DNA of 64,000 bases. Source: JALORV01 sp963707445. GTDB lineage: Bacteria; Pseudomonadota; Gammaproteobacteria; Burkholderiales; Burkholderiaceae_F. Within the stretch, counting starts at the first letter, position 1. Each line of letters starts with the position of its first letter. The stretch lies in NCBI GenBank assembly GCA_963707445.1, contig CAVPPW010000050.1:124001-188000 (forward strand), in the 5' to 3' direction. The position numbers and the translations under genes are program-made. Below are positions 1 through 10,277 of this stretch, piece by piece. The notes below the pieces were generated by a model. It was not told the origin of the DNA and ran no database searches. It was given only the letters and a program-made list of their open reading frames with translations.

Positions 1-508
1 CATCGCGGCGCTTCGTGATTCTCGGCGCGGTGCTGCTGCTGATCGTGCTCGGCGCACTCGGATGGTATGCGACGCGGGAACGCGCGCCGGTGGGAGCGAC
101 GGCGATTCCACCGGTGCCGACGCCTGCCAGTGCGCGCCGCCGCTGCGCCCACCGCTGCGCCCGCGACGGTGACGGTTGAGAGCGCTGCGCCAGCAGCTGT
201 TGTACCGGCTGTCGCATCGGTTCCTTCGCCGCCACCGGGCAACGAGCCGCAAATCGAGCCGCTGCCACCGTCGCCGCTGCTGAAGCTGCACTTCAACGGA
301 CCATCGTGGGCCGAGGTCAAGGACGCAGAGGGCAAGGTGCTGCATTCGCAGCACAGCCAGGGCGGGTCCGAGTATGTGATCGAGGGCACGCCACCGTTCT
401 ATGTCGTGATCGGCGACGCGAACAAGGCCAGCGGTCGAGGTTCGCGGCGAGGCCTACGATCTGGCGCCACACACCCGGCAGAACGTCGCTCGCTTCACGA
501 TCAACTGA
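1..508 (+). CDS. rodZ: RodZ C-terminal part (cell-shape protein), 5' truncated
   Basis: This is the end of a RodZ-type protein, which links MreB filaments to the inner membrane. The window opens inside the gene. The first readable residues give a basic stretch and one membrane segment (roughly positions 10-75), then a Pro/Ala-rich periplasmic linker, then a DUF4115-like C-terminal domain with LHFNGPSWAEVKDAEGKVL and a final segment reading DLAPHTRQNVARF before a TGA at 506. The frame changes twice, near 130 and near 430, and both changes restore conserved protein, so they look like single-base errors. The cytoplasmic helix-turn-helix half lies outside the window. The position directly before ispG is the usual one for rodZ. 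Confidence 0.8.
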
Positions 509-515
509 TACCGCG

Positions 516-1799
516 ATGAACCAGCCCGTCGAACCGCTCGGCTGCCTCGAAGCCCCTGCGCGGACCGCGCGCCGCCGCCCGACTCGTCAGGTCGAACTGC
601 GCTGGGGCGAACACGTCGTGCGCCTCGGCGGCGACGCTCCGGTGATGGTGCAGTCGATGACCAACACCGACAGCGCCGACGCCATCGCGACCGCGATCCA
701 GGTGAAGGAACTGGCGCAGGCGGGATCCGAGGTGGTCCGCATCACGGTCAATTCGCCGGAGGCGGCCGCCTCGGTGGCCGCGATCCGTGCGCAGCTCGAC
801 AAGATGGGCGTCGCCGTGCCGCTGATCGGCGACTTCCACTACAACGGCCATCGGCTGCTGACGCAGTATCCGCAGTGCGCCGAGGCGCTGTCAAAGTACC
901 GGATCAATCCGGGCAACGTCGGCAGGGGCGCGCGACGCGAGGACAACTTCGCGCAGATGATCGAGGTGGCGTGCCGCTACGACAAGCCGGTGCGCATCGG
1001 CGTGAACTGGGGGTCGCTCGACCAGGAACTGCTGGCGCGCATGATGGATGAGAACGCGGCGCGCAGTCAGCCCTGGGACTCGCGTTGCCGTGCTGCGCGA
1101 GGCGCTCGTGCGTTCGGCGCTCGAGAGCGCCGAACGCGCCGAGCAACTCGGCCTGCCGGGCGACCGCATCTGCCTGTCGGCCAAGGTGAGCGGCGTGCAG
1201 GACCTGATCGCCGTGTACCGCGCGCTGTCGCAGCGCTGCGACTACCCGCTGCATCTCGGGCTGACCGAAGCCGGCATGGGCAGCAAGGGCATCGTCGCGT
1301 CGACCGCCGCGCTCGCGGTGCTGCTGCAGGAAGGCATCGGCGACACGATCCGCGTGTCGCTGACACCCGCGCCGGGCGAGTCGCGCACGAAGGAAGTGGA
1401 GGTCGCGCAGCAGATCCTGCAGATGCTGGGACTGCGCGCCTTCACGCCGCAGGTCATCGCCTGTCCCGGCTGCGGCCGCACGACCAGCACGTTCTTCCAG
1501 GTACTGGCCGATCGGATCCAGAACTATCTTGCGCGAGCAGATGCCCGCCTGGCGCGGTCGAGTACCCGGGCGTCGAGACGATGAGCGTTGCCGTCATGGG
1601 CTGCGTCGTCAACGGCCCGGGTGAGAGCAAGCACGCGAACATCGGCATCAGCCTGCCGGGCTCCGGCGAAGCTCCGGTCGCACCGGTGTTCGTCGATGGC
1701 GAGCGCACGGTGACGCTGAAGGGCGAGCGCATCGCCGAGGAGTTCCAGGCGATCGTCGAGGACTACGTCCGGCGCAAGTACGCGCGCATTCCCGCCTGA
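516..1799 (+). CDS. ispG: 4-hydroxy-3-methylbut-2-enyl diphosphate synthase (frame breaks)
   Basis: IspG (GcpE) is the iron-sulfur enzyme of the MEP isoprenoid pathway that makes HMBPP. The N-terminal TIM-barrel part reads VMVQSMTNTDSADA and INPGNVG. The C-terminal iron-sulfur half carries CPGCGRTTSTF and GCVVNGPGESKHANIGISLP, which supply the three cluster cysteines. The start ATG at 516 lies 8 bases after the rodZ stop. The reading frame changes near 1066 and twice between about 1535 and 1560. Each side is strongly conserved, so the breaks are probably sequence errors. Summed length, about 427 residues, fits the betaproteobacterial enzyme. It sits in the rodZ-ispG-hisS run. Confidence 0.93.
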   Translation: MNQPVEPLGCLEAPARTARRRPTRQVELRWGEHVVRLGGDAPVMVQSMTNTDSADAIATAIQVKELAQAGSEVVRITVNSPEAAASVAAIRAQLDKMGVAVPLIGDFHYNGHRLLTQYPQCAEALSKYRINPGNVGRGARREDNFAQMIEVACRYDKPVRIGVNWGSLDQELLARMMDENAARSQPWDSRCRAARGARAFGARERRTRRATRPAGRPHLPVGQGERRAGPDRRVPRAVAALRLPAASRADRSRHGQQGHRRVDRRARGAAAGRHRRHDPRVADTRAGRVAHEGSGGRAADPADAGTARLHAAGHRLSRLRPHDQHVLPGTGRSDPELSCASRCPPGAVEYPGVETMSVAVMGCVVNGPGESKHANIGISLPGSGEAPVAPVFVDGERTVTLKGERIAEEFQAIVEDYVRRKYARIPA

Positions 1800-1805
1800 G
1801 TCGCC

Positions 1806-3115
1806 ATGGCCACACGGAAGCTCGCCGCGGTGCGCGGCATGAACGACATGTTGCCCGCGGATGCGCCGCTGTGGGAGTGGTTCGAGGCGCGCGTCACCGA
1901 CTGGCTGCGCAGCTACGGCTACCAGCAGATCCGCACGCCGATCGTCGAGTACACCGAGCTCTTCGTGAAGGGCATCGGCGAGGTCACCGACATCGTCGAA
2001 AAGGAGATGTATTCCTTCGAGGACAAGCTCAATGGCGAGCACCTGACGCTGCGCCCGGAGTTCACCGCCGGGGTGATCCGGTCGGTCGTCGAGCACAACC
2101 TCACCTACGACGCGCCGCGGCGCGTCTGGTCGATGGGCCCGGTGTTCCGCCACGAGCGTCCGCAGCGCGGCCGCTATCGCCAGTTCCATCAGGTCAATGT
2201 CGAAGCGATCGGCTTTGCCGGCCCGGATATCGATGCCGAGCTGATCGTGATGCTGGCGCGGCTGTGGCGGATCCTCGGCATCGAACGCGTCGGCCGCGTG
2301 CGGCTCGAGATCAACTGCCTCGGCCAGGCCGACGAGCGTGCGCGCCACCGCGCCGACCTGATCGGCTATTTCTCGAAGCACGAGCAGGCGCTGGACGCCG
2401 ACGCCCGGCGCAGGCTGCATACCAATCCGCTGCGCATCCTCGACAGCAAGAACCCGGCGCTGGCCGACATCATCGCCGCTGCACCGCGCATCACCGACTA
2501 CCTCGGCGATGCCTCGCGCGCGCACTTCGAGGGCCTGCAGGCGCTGCTGCGGGCAGCGCAAATCGAATTCACGGTCAATCCCCGCATGGTGCGCGGCCTC
2601 GACTACTACAGTCTGACGGTGTTCGAGTGGATCACCGATGCGCTCGGCGCCCAGGGCACGATCTGCGGCGGCGGTCGCTACGACCCGCTGATCGAGCGCA
2701 TGGGCGGCAAGCCGACGCCCGGCATCGGCTTCGGTCTCGGCATCGAACGCGTGATCGAACTGCTGCGCGAAACCGGCGCGGTCGATGTCAAGCCGACGAC
2801 CGACGTCTACGTGCTGCACCAGGGCGGAGCCACGCGGACGCGTGCGTTTCTGCTCGCCGACGCGCTGCGCGATGCCGGGCTGGATGTGATCTGCATGCCG
2901 GCGAGGCGAGCCTGAAATCGCAGATGAAGAAGGCCGACGCCAGCGGCGCCGAGTACGCGGTCATCGTCGGCGAGGAAGAGGCTGCCCGCGACGCGGCCGT
3001 GGTCAAGGCGCTGCGGGCCGGCGCCAGCGAGGCCTTTGCGGAGCAGCGTATCGTGCCGCTCGACCGGATTGCCGACGCGCTCGTCGAAGCGCTGAGCACG
3101 AACGACAACCAGTAG
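1806..3115 (+). CDS. hisS: Histidyl-tRNA synthetase (one frame break)
   Basis: This class II aminoacyl-tRNA synthetase charges tRNA-His. Motif 2 is seen as VFRHERPQRGR, the histidine-binding segments as RGLDYYSLTVFEW and GGGRYD, and motif 3 as GFGLGIER. The anticodon-binding domain follows from about residue 325. The frame changes near 2895; after it the protein continues as HAGEASLKSQMKKADASGA to the stop at 3113, as expected for HisRS. One C missing from an ATCCTG context would explain the break. The start ATG at 1806 comes 6 bases after ispG, so the two are probably cotranscribed. Total length about 436 residues is normal. Confidence 0.95.
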
Positions 3116-3121
3116 GAAACC

Positions 3122-3760
3122 ATGGCTTACGACCTCGAAGAGCAGGAACAACTCGCGCAGCTCAAGGCCTGGTGGCAGAAGTACGGCAACCTGATACTGA
3201 GCGCGGTCACCGTCGTGCTGCTCGGATTCGCTGCGTACAACGGCTGGCGCTGGTACGAGCGCGAGCAGGCAAAGACAGCCGCGGGCGTCTACGGACAGCT
3301 CGAGCAGGCGATCGAGTCGCGCGACGCAGCGAAGGTGCAGACAATGGCCGCGTCGATCCAGGAGCACTACGGCCGCACGACCTACGCGGCGATCGCGGCG
3401 CTGCAGGCCGCCAAGGTCAACGCCGACATCGGTGATCTGCCCAAGGCCGCGGAGCAGTTGCGCTGGGTCATCGACAAGTCAGGCCACGACGAACTGTCGA
3501 TGATTGCGCGTGTACGGCTGGCCGGCGTGTTGCTCGACCAGAAGAAGTACGACGAGGCGCTGCAGGCGCTGAGTTTCGAAGTGCCGACCGGCTATCTGCC
3601 GACAGTGCTCGATCGCCGCGGCGACGTGCTGGTCGCACAGAACAAGCCCGAAGAGGCGCGCGCCGCCTACAAGGACGCACTGGCGAAGGCGGAACCGCAG
3701 CACCCGCTGCGCGCGATCATCCAGCTCAAGCTGGACGCATTGCCGGCCGCCGCCTCGTGA
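3122..3760 (+). CDS. yfgM: YfgM-type periplasmic chaperone/TPR protein
   Basis: The 212-residue protein has a short cytoplasmic N-terminus, one membrane segment at about residues 24-42 (LILSAVTVVLLGFAAY) and a periplasmic TPR-like domain. This is the layout of YfgM, an ancillary SecYEG subunit that works with PpiD. The start ATG at 3122 follows the hisS stop by 6 bases. The stop overlaps the GTG start of bamB as GTGA. The hisS-yfgM-bamB-der order is shared with E. coli. The reading frame is intact. Confidence 0.87.
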   Translation: MAYDLEEQEQLAQLKAWWQKYGNLILSAVTVVLLGFAAYNGWRWYEREQAKTAAGVYGQLEQAIESRDAAKVQTMAASIQEHYGRTTYAAIAALQAAKVNADIGDLPKAAEQLRWVIDKSGHDELSMIARVRLAGVLLDQKKYDEALQALSFEVPTGYLPTVLDRRGDVLVAQNKPEEARAAYKDALAKAEPQHPLRAIIQLKLDALPAAAS

Positions 3761-4948
3761 CAGCGTTCCAGCGAGATTCGATGCGCGTCACGGGAATGCG
3801 CCTGCCTCTGGCAATGCTGGGCACGGCGCTCGTGCTCGGCGGCTGTTCGACGATGCAGTCGTGGATGCCGTCGTGGCTCGGCGGATCGTCGAGCAAGTCG
3901 GCCGAGCCGGCGCCGCTGGTCGAGTTCTCGCCGTCGTTGACGCCGCGGGTCGCCTGGCGTACCAGCGTCGGCTCGGCGCGGCGGCGCGGTGCTGCAGCCG
4001 GCCGTGCTGGAGAACGCGATCTTTGCGGCGGCCGGCAACGGCACCGTGGTGCGCATCGGTCCGACGGCGAAGTCGTCTGGCGCAGCGAGACGAACACGGC
4101 GATCACCGGCGCGGTCGGCAGCGACGGCTTCGTCGTCGCTGTTGGCAGTCCGCGCGGTGACGTGATTGCGCTCGGCGCGGATGGCAAGGAACTCTGGCGC
4201 GCGCAGGTCGGAGCCGCGATCCAGTCGCCACCGCTGGTCGGGCGCGGGCTCGTGATCGTGCGCGGCTCTGACTACCGCGTCTCGGCATTCGACGCAGCCA
4301 ATGGGCGGCGCCGCTGGAATTATCAGCGCACTGTGCCGCCACTGACGCTGAGCGCACCGAGCGAAATGTCATTCGCCGGCGAATTCGTTGCGGTCGGCTA
4401 CCCCAGCGGCCGATTGGTGATGCTGGCGGTGGCCAACGGTACCGTGCGCTGGGACGCGCCGGTCGCGGAGCCACGCGGAGCCACCGAGGTCGAACGTCTG
4501 GTCGATGTGCTGGGCGCGCCACGGGTCATCGGTGGCGAAGTCTGCGCTGCCGCGTACCAGGGCCGCATCGCCTGCTTCGAAGTGGGCAACGGCAATCTGC
4601 GCTGGGCCCGCGAATTCTCCGCCGGCGCCGGCCTCGGCGCCGATGCCAGCCGTGTTTACGGAGTCGATGCGAAGTCACACGTCGCAGCCTTTGCCAGTAC
4701 GACCGGGGCGAATGCCTGGCGCCAGGAAAAGCTGCTGAATCGCGATCTGACGACGCCGCTCGCGCTGCGGCGCGCAGTTCTCGTCGGCGACTACGCCGGT
4801 TACCTGCATTTCCTGTCGCCTGAGGATGGCGGCTTCCTCGCGCGAATTTCTGCTGGGAAGTGAAATCAGCGCGACACCGCGAGCATTCGGCGGCGGTGCG
4901 ATCGTCCAGACCCAGGATGGAACCGTTGCGCTGGTAACGGTCGAGTAG
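3757..4948 (+). CDS. bamB: BamB outer-membrane assembly lipoprotein (frame breaks)
   Basis: BamB is the beta-propeller lipoprotein of the BAM complex. A lipoprotein signal is clear: MRLPLAMLGTALVLGGCS with lipobox LGGC. It is followed by repeated PQQ-like blades (VVWRSETNTAITGAV, GKELWRAQVG, ALGADGKELW, NGNLRWAREF). Frame changes near 3985 and 4060 compensate each other: the intervening segment reads VLQPAVLENAIFAAAGNGTV in the other frame. A third break near 4850 moves the end to TAG at 4946, giving QTQDGTVALVTVE. The GTG at 3757 overlaps yfgM; ATGs at 3781 and 3796 are alternative starts closer to the signal peptide. The gene lies immediately before der. Confidence 0.9.
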
Positions 4949-4965
4949 GCCGGTCGAGCAGCGGG

Positions 4966-6301
4966 ATGAAGCCGGTCATTGCCATCGTCGGCCGTCCGAA
5001 CGTCGGCAAGTCGACGCTTTTCAATCGCCTGACGCGTTCGCGCGCCGCGCTCGTCGCCGATTTTCCGGGCCTGACGCGCGATCGCCACTACGGCGACGGC
5101 AGGGTCGGCCCGTGCGACTACATCGTCATCGACACTGGCGGGTTCGAACCGCTGCATGCCGAAGGCGTTGCGCGCGCGATGGCGGCGCAGGCCGAGCAGG
5201 CGATCGCCGAAAGCGATGCGGTGCTGTTCGTGCTGGATGCGCGCGAGGGCCTGACCGCGCAGGACCGCCGCATTGCCGAGCGCCTGCGCGTGGCGGGCCG
5301 TCCCGTTCTGCTCGCGGTCAACAAGGCCGAAGGCCTGCAACCCGAGGCGACTGCGGAGTTTCATGAACTCGGACTCGGTGAGCCGCATCCGATCTCTGCA
5401 GCGCACGGCGAGGGGGTGCGCGACGTCATCGATCTCGCGCTCGCGCCGTTCGCCGACCAGGCACAGGCGGACACCGTCACGGAGACCGACGACGGCCCGC
5501 GGCGGGTGCGCGTCGCCGTAGTCGGCCGTCCGAACGTCGGCAAGTCGACGCTGATCAACGCGCTGCTCGGCGAGGAGCGCCTGATTGCCTACGACGAGCC
5601 CGGCACGACGAGGGATGCGATCGAGGTCGAATTCGAGTACGACGGCCGGCCGTACACGCTGATCGATACTGCAGGCCTGCGCCGGCGTGGCAAGGTGTTC
5701 GAAACGGTCGAGAAGTTCTCCGTCGTGAAGACGCTGCAGGCGATCTGCTGATGCGAACGTGGTGGTGCTGCTGCTGGACGCGAGCTCGGAGATCGCCGAC
5801 CAGGACGCGCATATCGCCGGTTATGTGCTCGAAAGCGGTCGTGCGCTGGTGATCGCGGTCAACAAGTGGGACGGGCTCGACGATTACCAGCGCGATCGCA
5901 TCCGGCGCGAAATCGAGCGCAAGCTGCACTTCCTGCGCTGGGCGCGCGTGCACACTATTTCAGCACTGAAACGGACCGGACTCTCGGCGGTAATGCGTTC
6001 GGTGTCCGAAGCGCACGCGGCCGCCTTTGCCAAGCTGCCGACCCCGCGGCTGACCCGGACGCTGCAGGCGGCGGTTGCGCGTCAGCAGCCGCCTCGCGCC
6101 GGAGCCTCGCGCCCCAAACTGCGCTATGCGCATCAGGGCGGCATGAATCCGCCGATTATCGTGATCCATGGCAACTCGCTGAATCACGTGCCGGATACCT
6201 ATCGGCGCTACCTCGAAGGCCAATTTAGGGCCGCATTTGAGCTGGACGGCACGCCGCTGCGTGTCGAATTCCGTTCGGGCCGCAATCCCTTTGTCGCCTG
6301 A
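4966..6301 (+). CDS. der: Ribosome-biogenesis GTPase Der/EngA (one frame break)
   Basis: Der has two tandem GTPase domains and a C-terminal KH-like domain and acts in 50S subunit assembly. Two P-loops, both GRPNVGKST, are seen near residues 8 and 186. DTGGF and DTAGL are the G3 motifs, NKAE and NKWD the G4 motifs. The KH-like end reads KLRYAHQGGMNPPIIVIHGN. The frame changes near 5746. One extra T there (GCGATC-T-GCTGAT) would restore LQAIADANVVVLLLDA. Total length about 445 residues is normal. It lies between bamB and hfq, as usual in betaproteobacteria. Confidence 0.95.
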
Positions 6302-6436
6302 TGGCGGTGTTGGCCTCGGCCCGGGTTTTGCTTTAAATTGAAATGCATGGCCCCGTCCCCATCTGCAGTCCGCGACGGTCGGTTCTCCTCCTATGAACCG
6401 ATGACAACAAGCGGCACCAAGCCGCTGGAGCCAACG

Positions 6437-6670
6437 ATGAGCAACAAAGGGCAACTACTACAAGACCCGTTTCTTAACGCATTGCGCAAGGAACATATCC
6501 CGGTATCGATCTACCTTGTGAACGGCATCAAGCTGCAGGGACAGATCGAGTCCTTCGACCAGTACGTCGTTCTGCTCAGGAACACCGTGACGCAGATGGT
6601 CTATAAGCACGCGATCTCGACAGTCGTCCCGGCGCGCCCGGTGAACCTCGCTGCGGAGTCCGAGTCCTGA
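6437..6670 (+). CDS. hfq: RNA chaperone Hfq
   Basis: The 78-residue protein is an Sm-like RNA chaperone that pairs small RNAs with mRNAs. Sm1 (FLNALRKEHIPVSIYLVNGIKLQGQIESF) is present in full, and Sm2 is the characteristic YKHAISTVVP with the KH pair. The start ATG at 6437 is chosen because it has a GGAG ribosome site at 6427 and gives the canonical MSNKGQLLQDPFLN. Upstream in-frame codons back to 6338 are not conserved. Hfq is followed by hflX, as in most proteobacteria. Confidence 0.97.
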   Translation: MSNKGQLLQDPFLNALRKEHIPVSIYLVNGIKLQGQIESFDQYVVLLRNTVTQMVYKHAISTVVPARPVNLAAESES

Positions 6671-6723
6671 CCGTCTTCCAGATCGATGGCGGGCGCGCGG
6701 AACGGTCCGAGCGCGCGCTGCTA

Positions 6724-7833
6724 GTGAGCGTTGCTCAGGGTCGTCACGACGACCCGGACGCCGTCGACGAGATCACTCAACTTGCGGCTTCGGCGGGCCT
6801 CGAGCCGGCCGGGCATCTGCACGTGCGGCGGGATCGACCTGACCCGGCGCACTTCGTCGGTGCCGGCAAGGTCGAGGAACTGAAGGCGCTCGCCGCCTCC
6901 TCGGGGGTTGGCGTGGTCGTCTTCGACGTTGCACTCTCGCCGGCCCAGCAGCGCAACCTCGAGCGCGCACTCGGCGTCTGGGTGCTCGATCGCACGGCGC
7001 TGATCCTCGACATCTTCTCGCAGCGCGCGCGCAGTCGCGAGGGCAAGCTGCAGGTCGAGCTGGCGCAGCTCGAGCATCTGGCCACACGGCTGGTGCGGGG
7101 ATGGTCGCACCTCGAGCGCCAGCGCGGCGGCCTCGGCAAGACCGGCGGCCCGGGCGAAAAGCAGATCGAACTCGACCGCCGCATGATCGGTGTACGCGTC
7201 AAGCAACTGCGCCAACGCCTGAAGCAGCTGGAACGGCAACGGCGCACGCGTCGCCGCGCGCGGTCGCGGCGCGAGGTGCTGTCGGTTTCGCTGGTCGGCT
7301 ACACCAATGCCGGCAAATCGACGCTCTTCAACGCGCTGACCCGGGCCGATAGTTACGCGGCCGACCAGCTGTTTGCGACGCTCGACACGACCGCGCGGCG
7401 GCTTCACCTGAAGCACGGCCTCGACACCGTCGTGTCCGACACGGTAGGGTTTATCCGCGGCCTGCCGCACCAGCTGGTCGAAGCGTTCAAGTCGACGCTG
7501 GATGAAACCGCCGAGGCCGATCTGCTGCTGCATGTGGTCGACAGCGCCTCGTCGGCCCGCTCTGAGCAGGTGGCCGAAGTCAATCGCGTGCTGGACGACA
7601 TCGGTGCCGGCGCGGTGCCGCGCATCATCGTGTACAACAAGATCGACGCCTCGCGGCGTCAGCCGGCGGTCGAGCGAGACCCCTGTGGTAGCATCGTTTC
7701 GGTTTCGGTCAGCGCGAAGACCGGTCAGGGCCTCGAACAGTTGCGAGATGCGGTCGCAGAGTTCGCGCAGCGCGCCCGGGGGGCCGTCAATCCCGAAAGT
7801 ACTCCCGCCTGGTCAAATGCGGCCGTGATCTAG
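6724..7833 (+). CDS. hflX: Ribosome-splitting GTPase HflX
   Basis: HflX is a GTPase that binds and splits stalled or stressed ribosomes. The N-terminal domain carries FVGAGKVEEL and the glycine-rich GGLGKTGGPGEKQIE. The G domain has GYTNAGKST near residue 192, DTVGFIRGLP (G3) and NKID (G4). The start is uncertain. The GTG at 6724 is the first conventional codon in frame, but the frame is open back to about 6667 and ERALLVSVAQ upstream of and across the GTG looks like conserved HflX sequence. The true start may be a CTG near 6667 overlapping the hfq stop, or a small indel may hide it. Confidence 0.93.
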   Translation: MSVAQGRHDDPDAVDEITQLAASAGLEPAGHLHVRRDRPDPAHFVGAGKVEELKALAASSGVGVVVFDVALSPAQQRNLERALGVWVLDRTALILDIFSQRARSREGKLQVELAQLEHLATRLVRGWSHLERQRGGLGKTGGPGEKQIELDRRMIGVRVKQLRQRLKQLERQRRTRRRARSRREVLSVSLVGYTNAGKSTLFNALTRADSYAADQLFATLDTTARRLHLKHGLDTVVSDTVGFIRGLPHQLVEAFKSTLDETAEADLLLHVVDSASSARSEQVAEVNRVLDDIGAGAVPRIIVYNKIDASRRQPAVERDPCGSIVSVSVSAKTGQGLEQLRDAVAEFAQRARGAVNPESTPAWSNAAVI

Positions 7834-7895
7834 CATGACAGCCGCGCCGTCTACGACGATGGCATTGCACCGTATCACTTCTAGCTAGGACTTTA

Positions 7896-9148
7896 ATGTC
7901 GCTCAACGACCCCCAGTGGGGCCGCGGTAGCGGTTCCGGCGGATCGAACAGCGAAGGCGAGCGCGAGCCGCCGCGCCGTCCGCAACGCCCGAACAACGAC
8001 GGTCCGCCCGACCTGGAAGAACTATGGCGGGACTTCAACCGGCGACTCAATGGACTTTTCGGCAAGAAGCGCCAGGGGTCGCGCGGCGGCGGGTTTGGCA
8101 ACCTCGGCGGCAGTCCGCGTAGTACCGGAATCGGATTCGTGGCGCTGCTGGCTGATATTCGGCCTGATCTGGCTGGCCAGCGGCTTCTACATCGTGCCGG
8201 AAGGCCAGGTCGGCGTCGTCACCACCTTCGGACGCTACACCGAGACGACTTCACCGGGCTTCCGCTGGCGGCTGCCGTGGCCGGTCCAGTCGAGCGAACT
8301 CGTCGACATCCTGTCGCTGCGCAAGGTCGAAGTCGGAACCCGCGGCCGCCCCGAACGCCTGAAAGAGGCGCTGATGCTGACCGACGACGAGAACATCGTC
8401 GAGATCCAGTTCGAGGTCCAGTATCGGATCAAGGACGACGGCGCGCGCGACTATCTGTTCAACAGCCGCAATCCCACCGCCGCGGTCACTCAGGCGGCGG
8501 AATCCGCAATGCGCGAAGTCCTCGGCCAGAGGAAGATGGATTCGGTGCTGTACGAAGGGCGTTCCGAGATCGCGAGCGAAGTGCGACAGAGGATGCAGGA
8601 TCATGCTGGACCGTTACGGCACCGGCATCCTCGTGTCGGCGGTCGCGATCCAGAACGCCCAGCCTCCGGAGCAGGTGCAGGCGGCCTTCGACGACGCGGT
8701 CAAGGCCGGCCAGGACCGCGAGCGTCAGATCAACGAGGGCCAGGCCTATGCCAACGATGTCGTACCCAAGGCACGCGGCGCGGCCTCGCGGCTGATGCAG
8801 GAGTCCGAGGGCTACCGCACTCGTATTGTGCAGAGCGCCGAAGGCGACGCCTCGCGCTTCCGCCAGATCCTGAACGAGTACCAGAGGGCACCGGCCGTCA
8901 CGCGCGACCGCATGTATCTGGACGCGATGCAGCAGGTGTTTTCGAACACGACCAAGGTGATGGTCGATTCGCGCAACAGCAACCAGTTGCTGTATCTGCC
9001 GTTCGACAAACTGATACAGCAGGCGACGCAGGACGCGATGGCGGCGCCGCGCGCCGCTCCCTCGACTCCGGCGCAGGAGGCCGCACCGGCAACCAACGAC
9101 GGCCGCACCCGCGACACGCTGCGCAGCCGCGAACGCGAGGCGCGCTGA
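7896..9148 (+). CDS. hflK: HflK, FtsH-modulating membrane protein (frame breaks)
   Basis: HflK is an SPFH/band-7 protein that forms the HflKC cage around the FtsH protease. A Gly/Pro-rich cytoplasmic N-terminus (residues 1-80) precedes a membrane segment and the band-7 domain starting at FYIVPEGQVGVVTTFGRY. The long C-terminal helix carries the INEGQAYANDVVPKARG stretch. The frame changes near 8130, just before the membrane segment, and near 8603 (...RQRMQ then MLDRYGTGI). Both sides are strongly conserved. It ends 4 bases before hflC. Reconstructed length is about 417 residues. Confidence 0.92.
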
Positions 9149-9152
9149 AGCC

Positions 9153-10037
9153 ATGAACCGCATCCTTGCCTTCATCATCGGATTCGTCGTCGTAGCCTTC
9201 CTGGTCCGCGCCAGCACGTTCATCGTCGACCAGCGCCAGTCGGCCATCGTTTTCCAGCTGGGCCAGATCAAGCGCGTTGTGAGCGAGCCCGGGCTCTACT
9301 TCCGCATCCCGCTGCTGCAGAACGTCGAATACCAGGACCGCCGCATTCTGACGATCGACACGCCCTCCTCGGACCGTGTCCAGACCTCCGAGAAGAAGAA
9401 CCTGCTGGTCGATTCGTTCGTCAAGTGGCGCATCCTCGATCCGCGGCTGTTCCGCGTCAGCTTTCCCGCCGGCGAGCGGTCGGCCGAGGACCGCATTTCG
9501 ACGCTGGTGCGCGATGCGATGAACCAGGCCGTCAACAAGCGCACGGTCAATGAGATCACCTCGCGCGAGCGCGACAAGGCGATGGAGGAAATCCGCGCCG
9601 CGGTCCAGGAGCGCACCAAAAATCTGGGGGTGGAAATCGTCGACGTCCGACTCAAGCGCGTCGACTTCGTGCCGGAGATCAGCGAGTCGGTCTATCGGCG
9701 CATGGAGGCCGAGCGCAAGCGCGTTGCGAACGAACAGCGGTCGATCGGCTCGGCCGAGGGCGAGAAGATCAGAGCCGATGCGGATCGCCAGAAGGAAGTG
9801 CTGCTGTCGGAGGCGTATCGCGATGCGCAGAAGATCCGCGGTGACGGCGATGCCAAGGCCTCGGCGATCTACGCACAGTCTTTCGGCCAGAATCCCGAGT
9901 TCGCTCGCTTTTATCGCAGCCTCGAGGCGTACCGCGCAAGCTTCCGCAATCGCAGCGACGTGTTGGTGGTTGATCCGTCTTCGGAGTTCTTCAGGTACAT
10001 GAAGTCGCCGGAGACCCCACCGGCCGGCCGCCGCTGA
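9153..10037 (+). CDS. hflC: HflC, FtsH-modulating membrane protein
   Basis: This is the partner of HflK, 294 residues, frame intact. An N-terminal membrane segment (ILAFIIGFVVVAFLV) is followed by the band-7 domain (VDQRQSAIVFQLGQIKRV) and the helical region ending in YRSLEAYRASF. HflC and HflK assemble as alternating subunits in the inner membrane and limit access of substrates to FtsH. The TGA stop overlaps the ATG of the next small gene as TGATG, so translation is probably coupled. Confidence 0.96.
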   Translation: MNRILAFIIGFVVVAFLVRASTFIVDQRQSAIVFQLGQIKRVVSEPGLYFRIPLLQNVEYQDRRILTIDTPSSDRVQTSEKKNLLVDSFVKWRILDPRLFRVSFPAGERSAEDRISTLVRDAMNQAVNKRTVNEITSRERDKAMEEIRAAVQERTKNLGVEIVDVRLKRVDFVPEISESVYRRMEAERKRVANEQRSIGSAEGEKIRADADRQKEVLLSEAYRDAQKIRGDGDAKASAIYAQSFGQNPEFARFYRSLEAYRASFRNRSDVLVVDPSSEFFRYMKSPETPPAGRR

Positions 10038-10222
10038 TGCTCGAGACCCTGGGGCTCGCATTCGGCCTCATGCTCGTCCTCGAGGGCCTGCTGCCGCTGC
10101 TGGCGCCGGCCAGCTGGCGCCAGATGTTTCAGCGCGTGACCGAGCTCAATGACGGGCAGATCCGCTTCTTCGGATTGCTGGCCGTTGCAGGTGGCGCGCT
10201 ATTGTTCTGGTTCCTGAGCTGA
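10037..10222 (+). CDS. DUF2065 small membrane protein
   Basis: The 61-residue protein has two predicted membrane helices (LGLAFGLMLVLEGLLPLLAP and IRFFGLLAVAGGALLFWFL). This matches the DUF2065 (YjeT-like) family, which is regularly found just after hflC in proteobacteria. Its function is not known. Its start overlaps the hflC stop by one base, so it should be made together with HflC. Confidence 0.85.
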   Translation: MLETLGLAFGLMLVLEGLLPLLAPASWRQMFQRVTELNDGQIRFFGLLAVAGGALLFWFLS

Positions 10223-10277
10223 TCGATCCACCGCGCGGCGCGCCGCCGGTCCGCCACGCCCAGTTTCCTCCTTTGCT

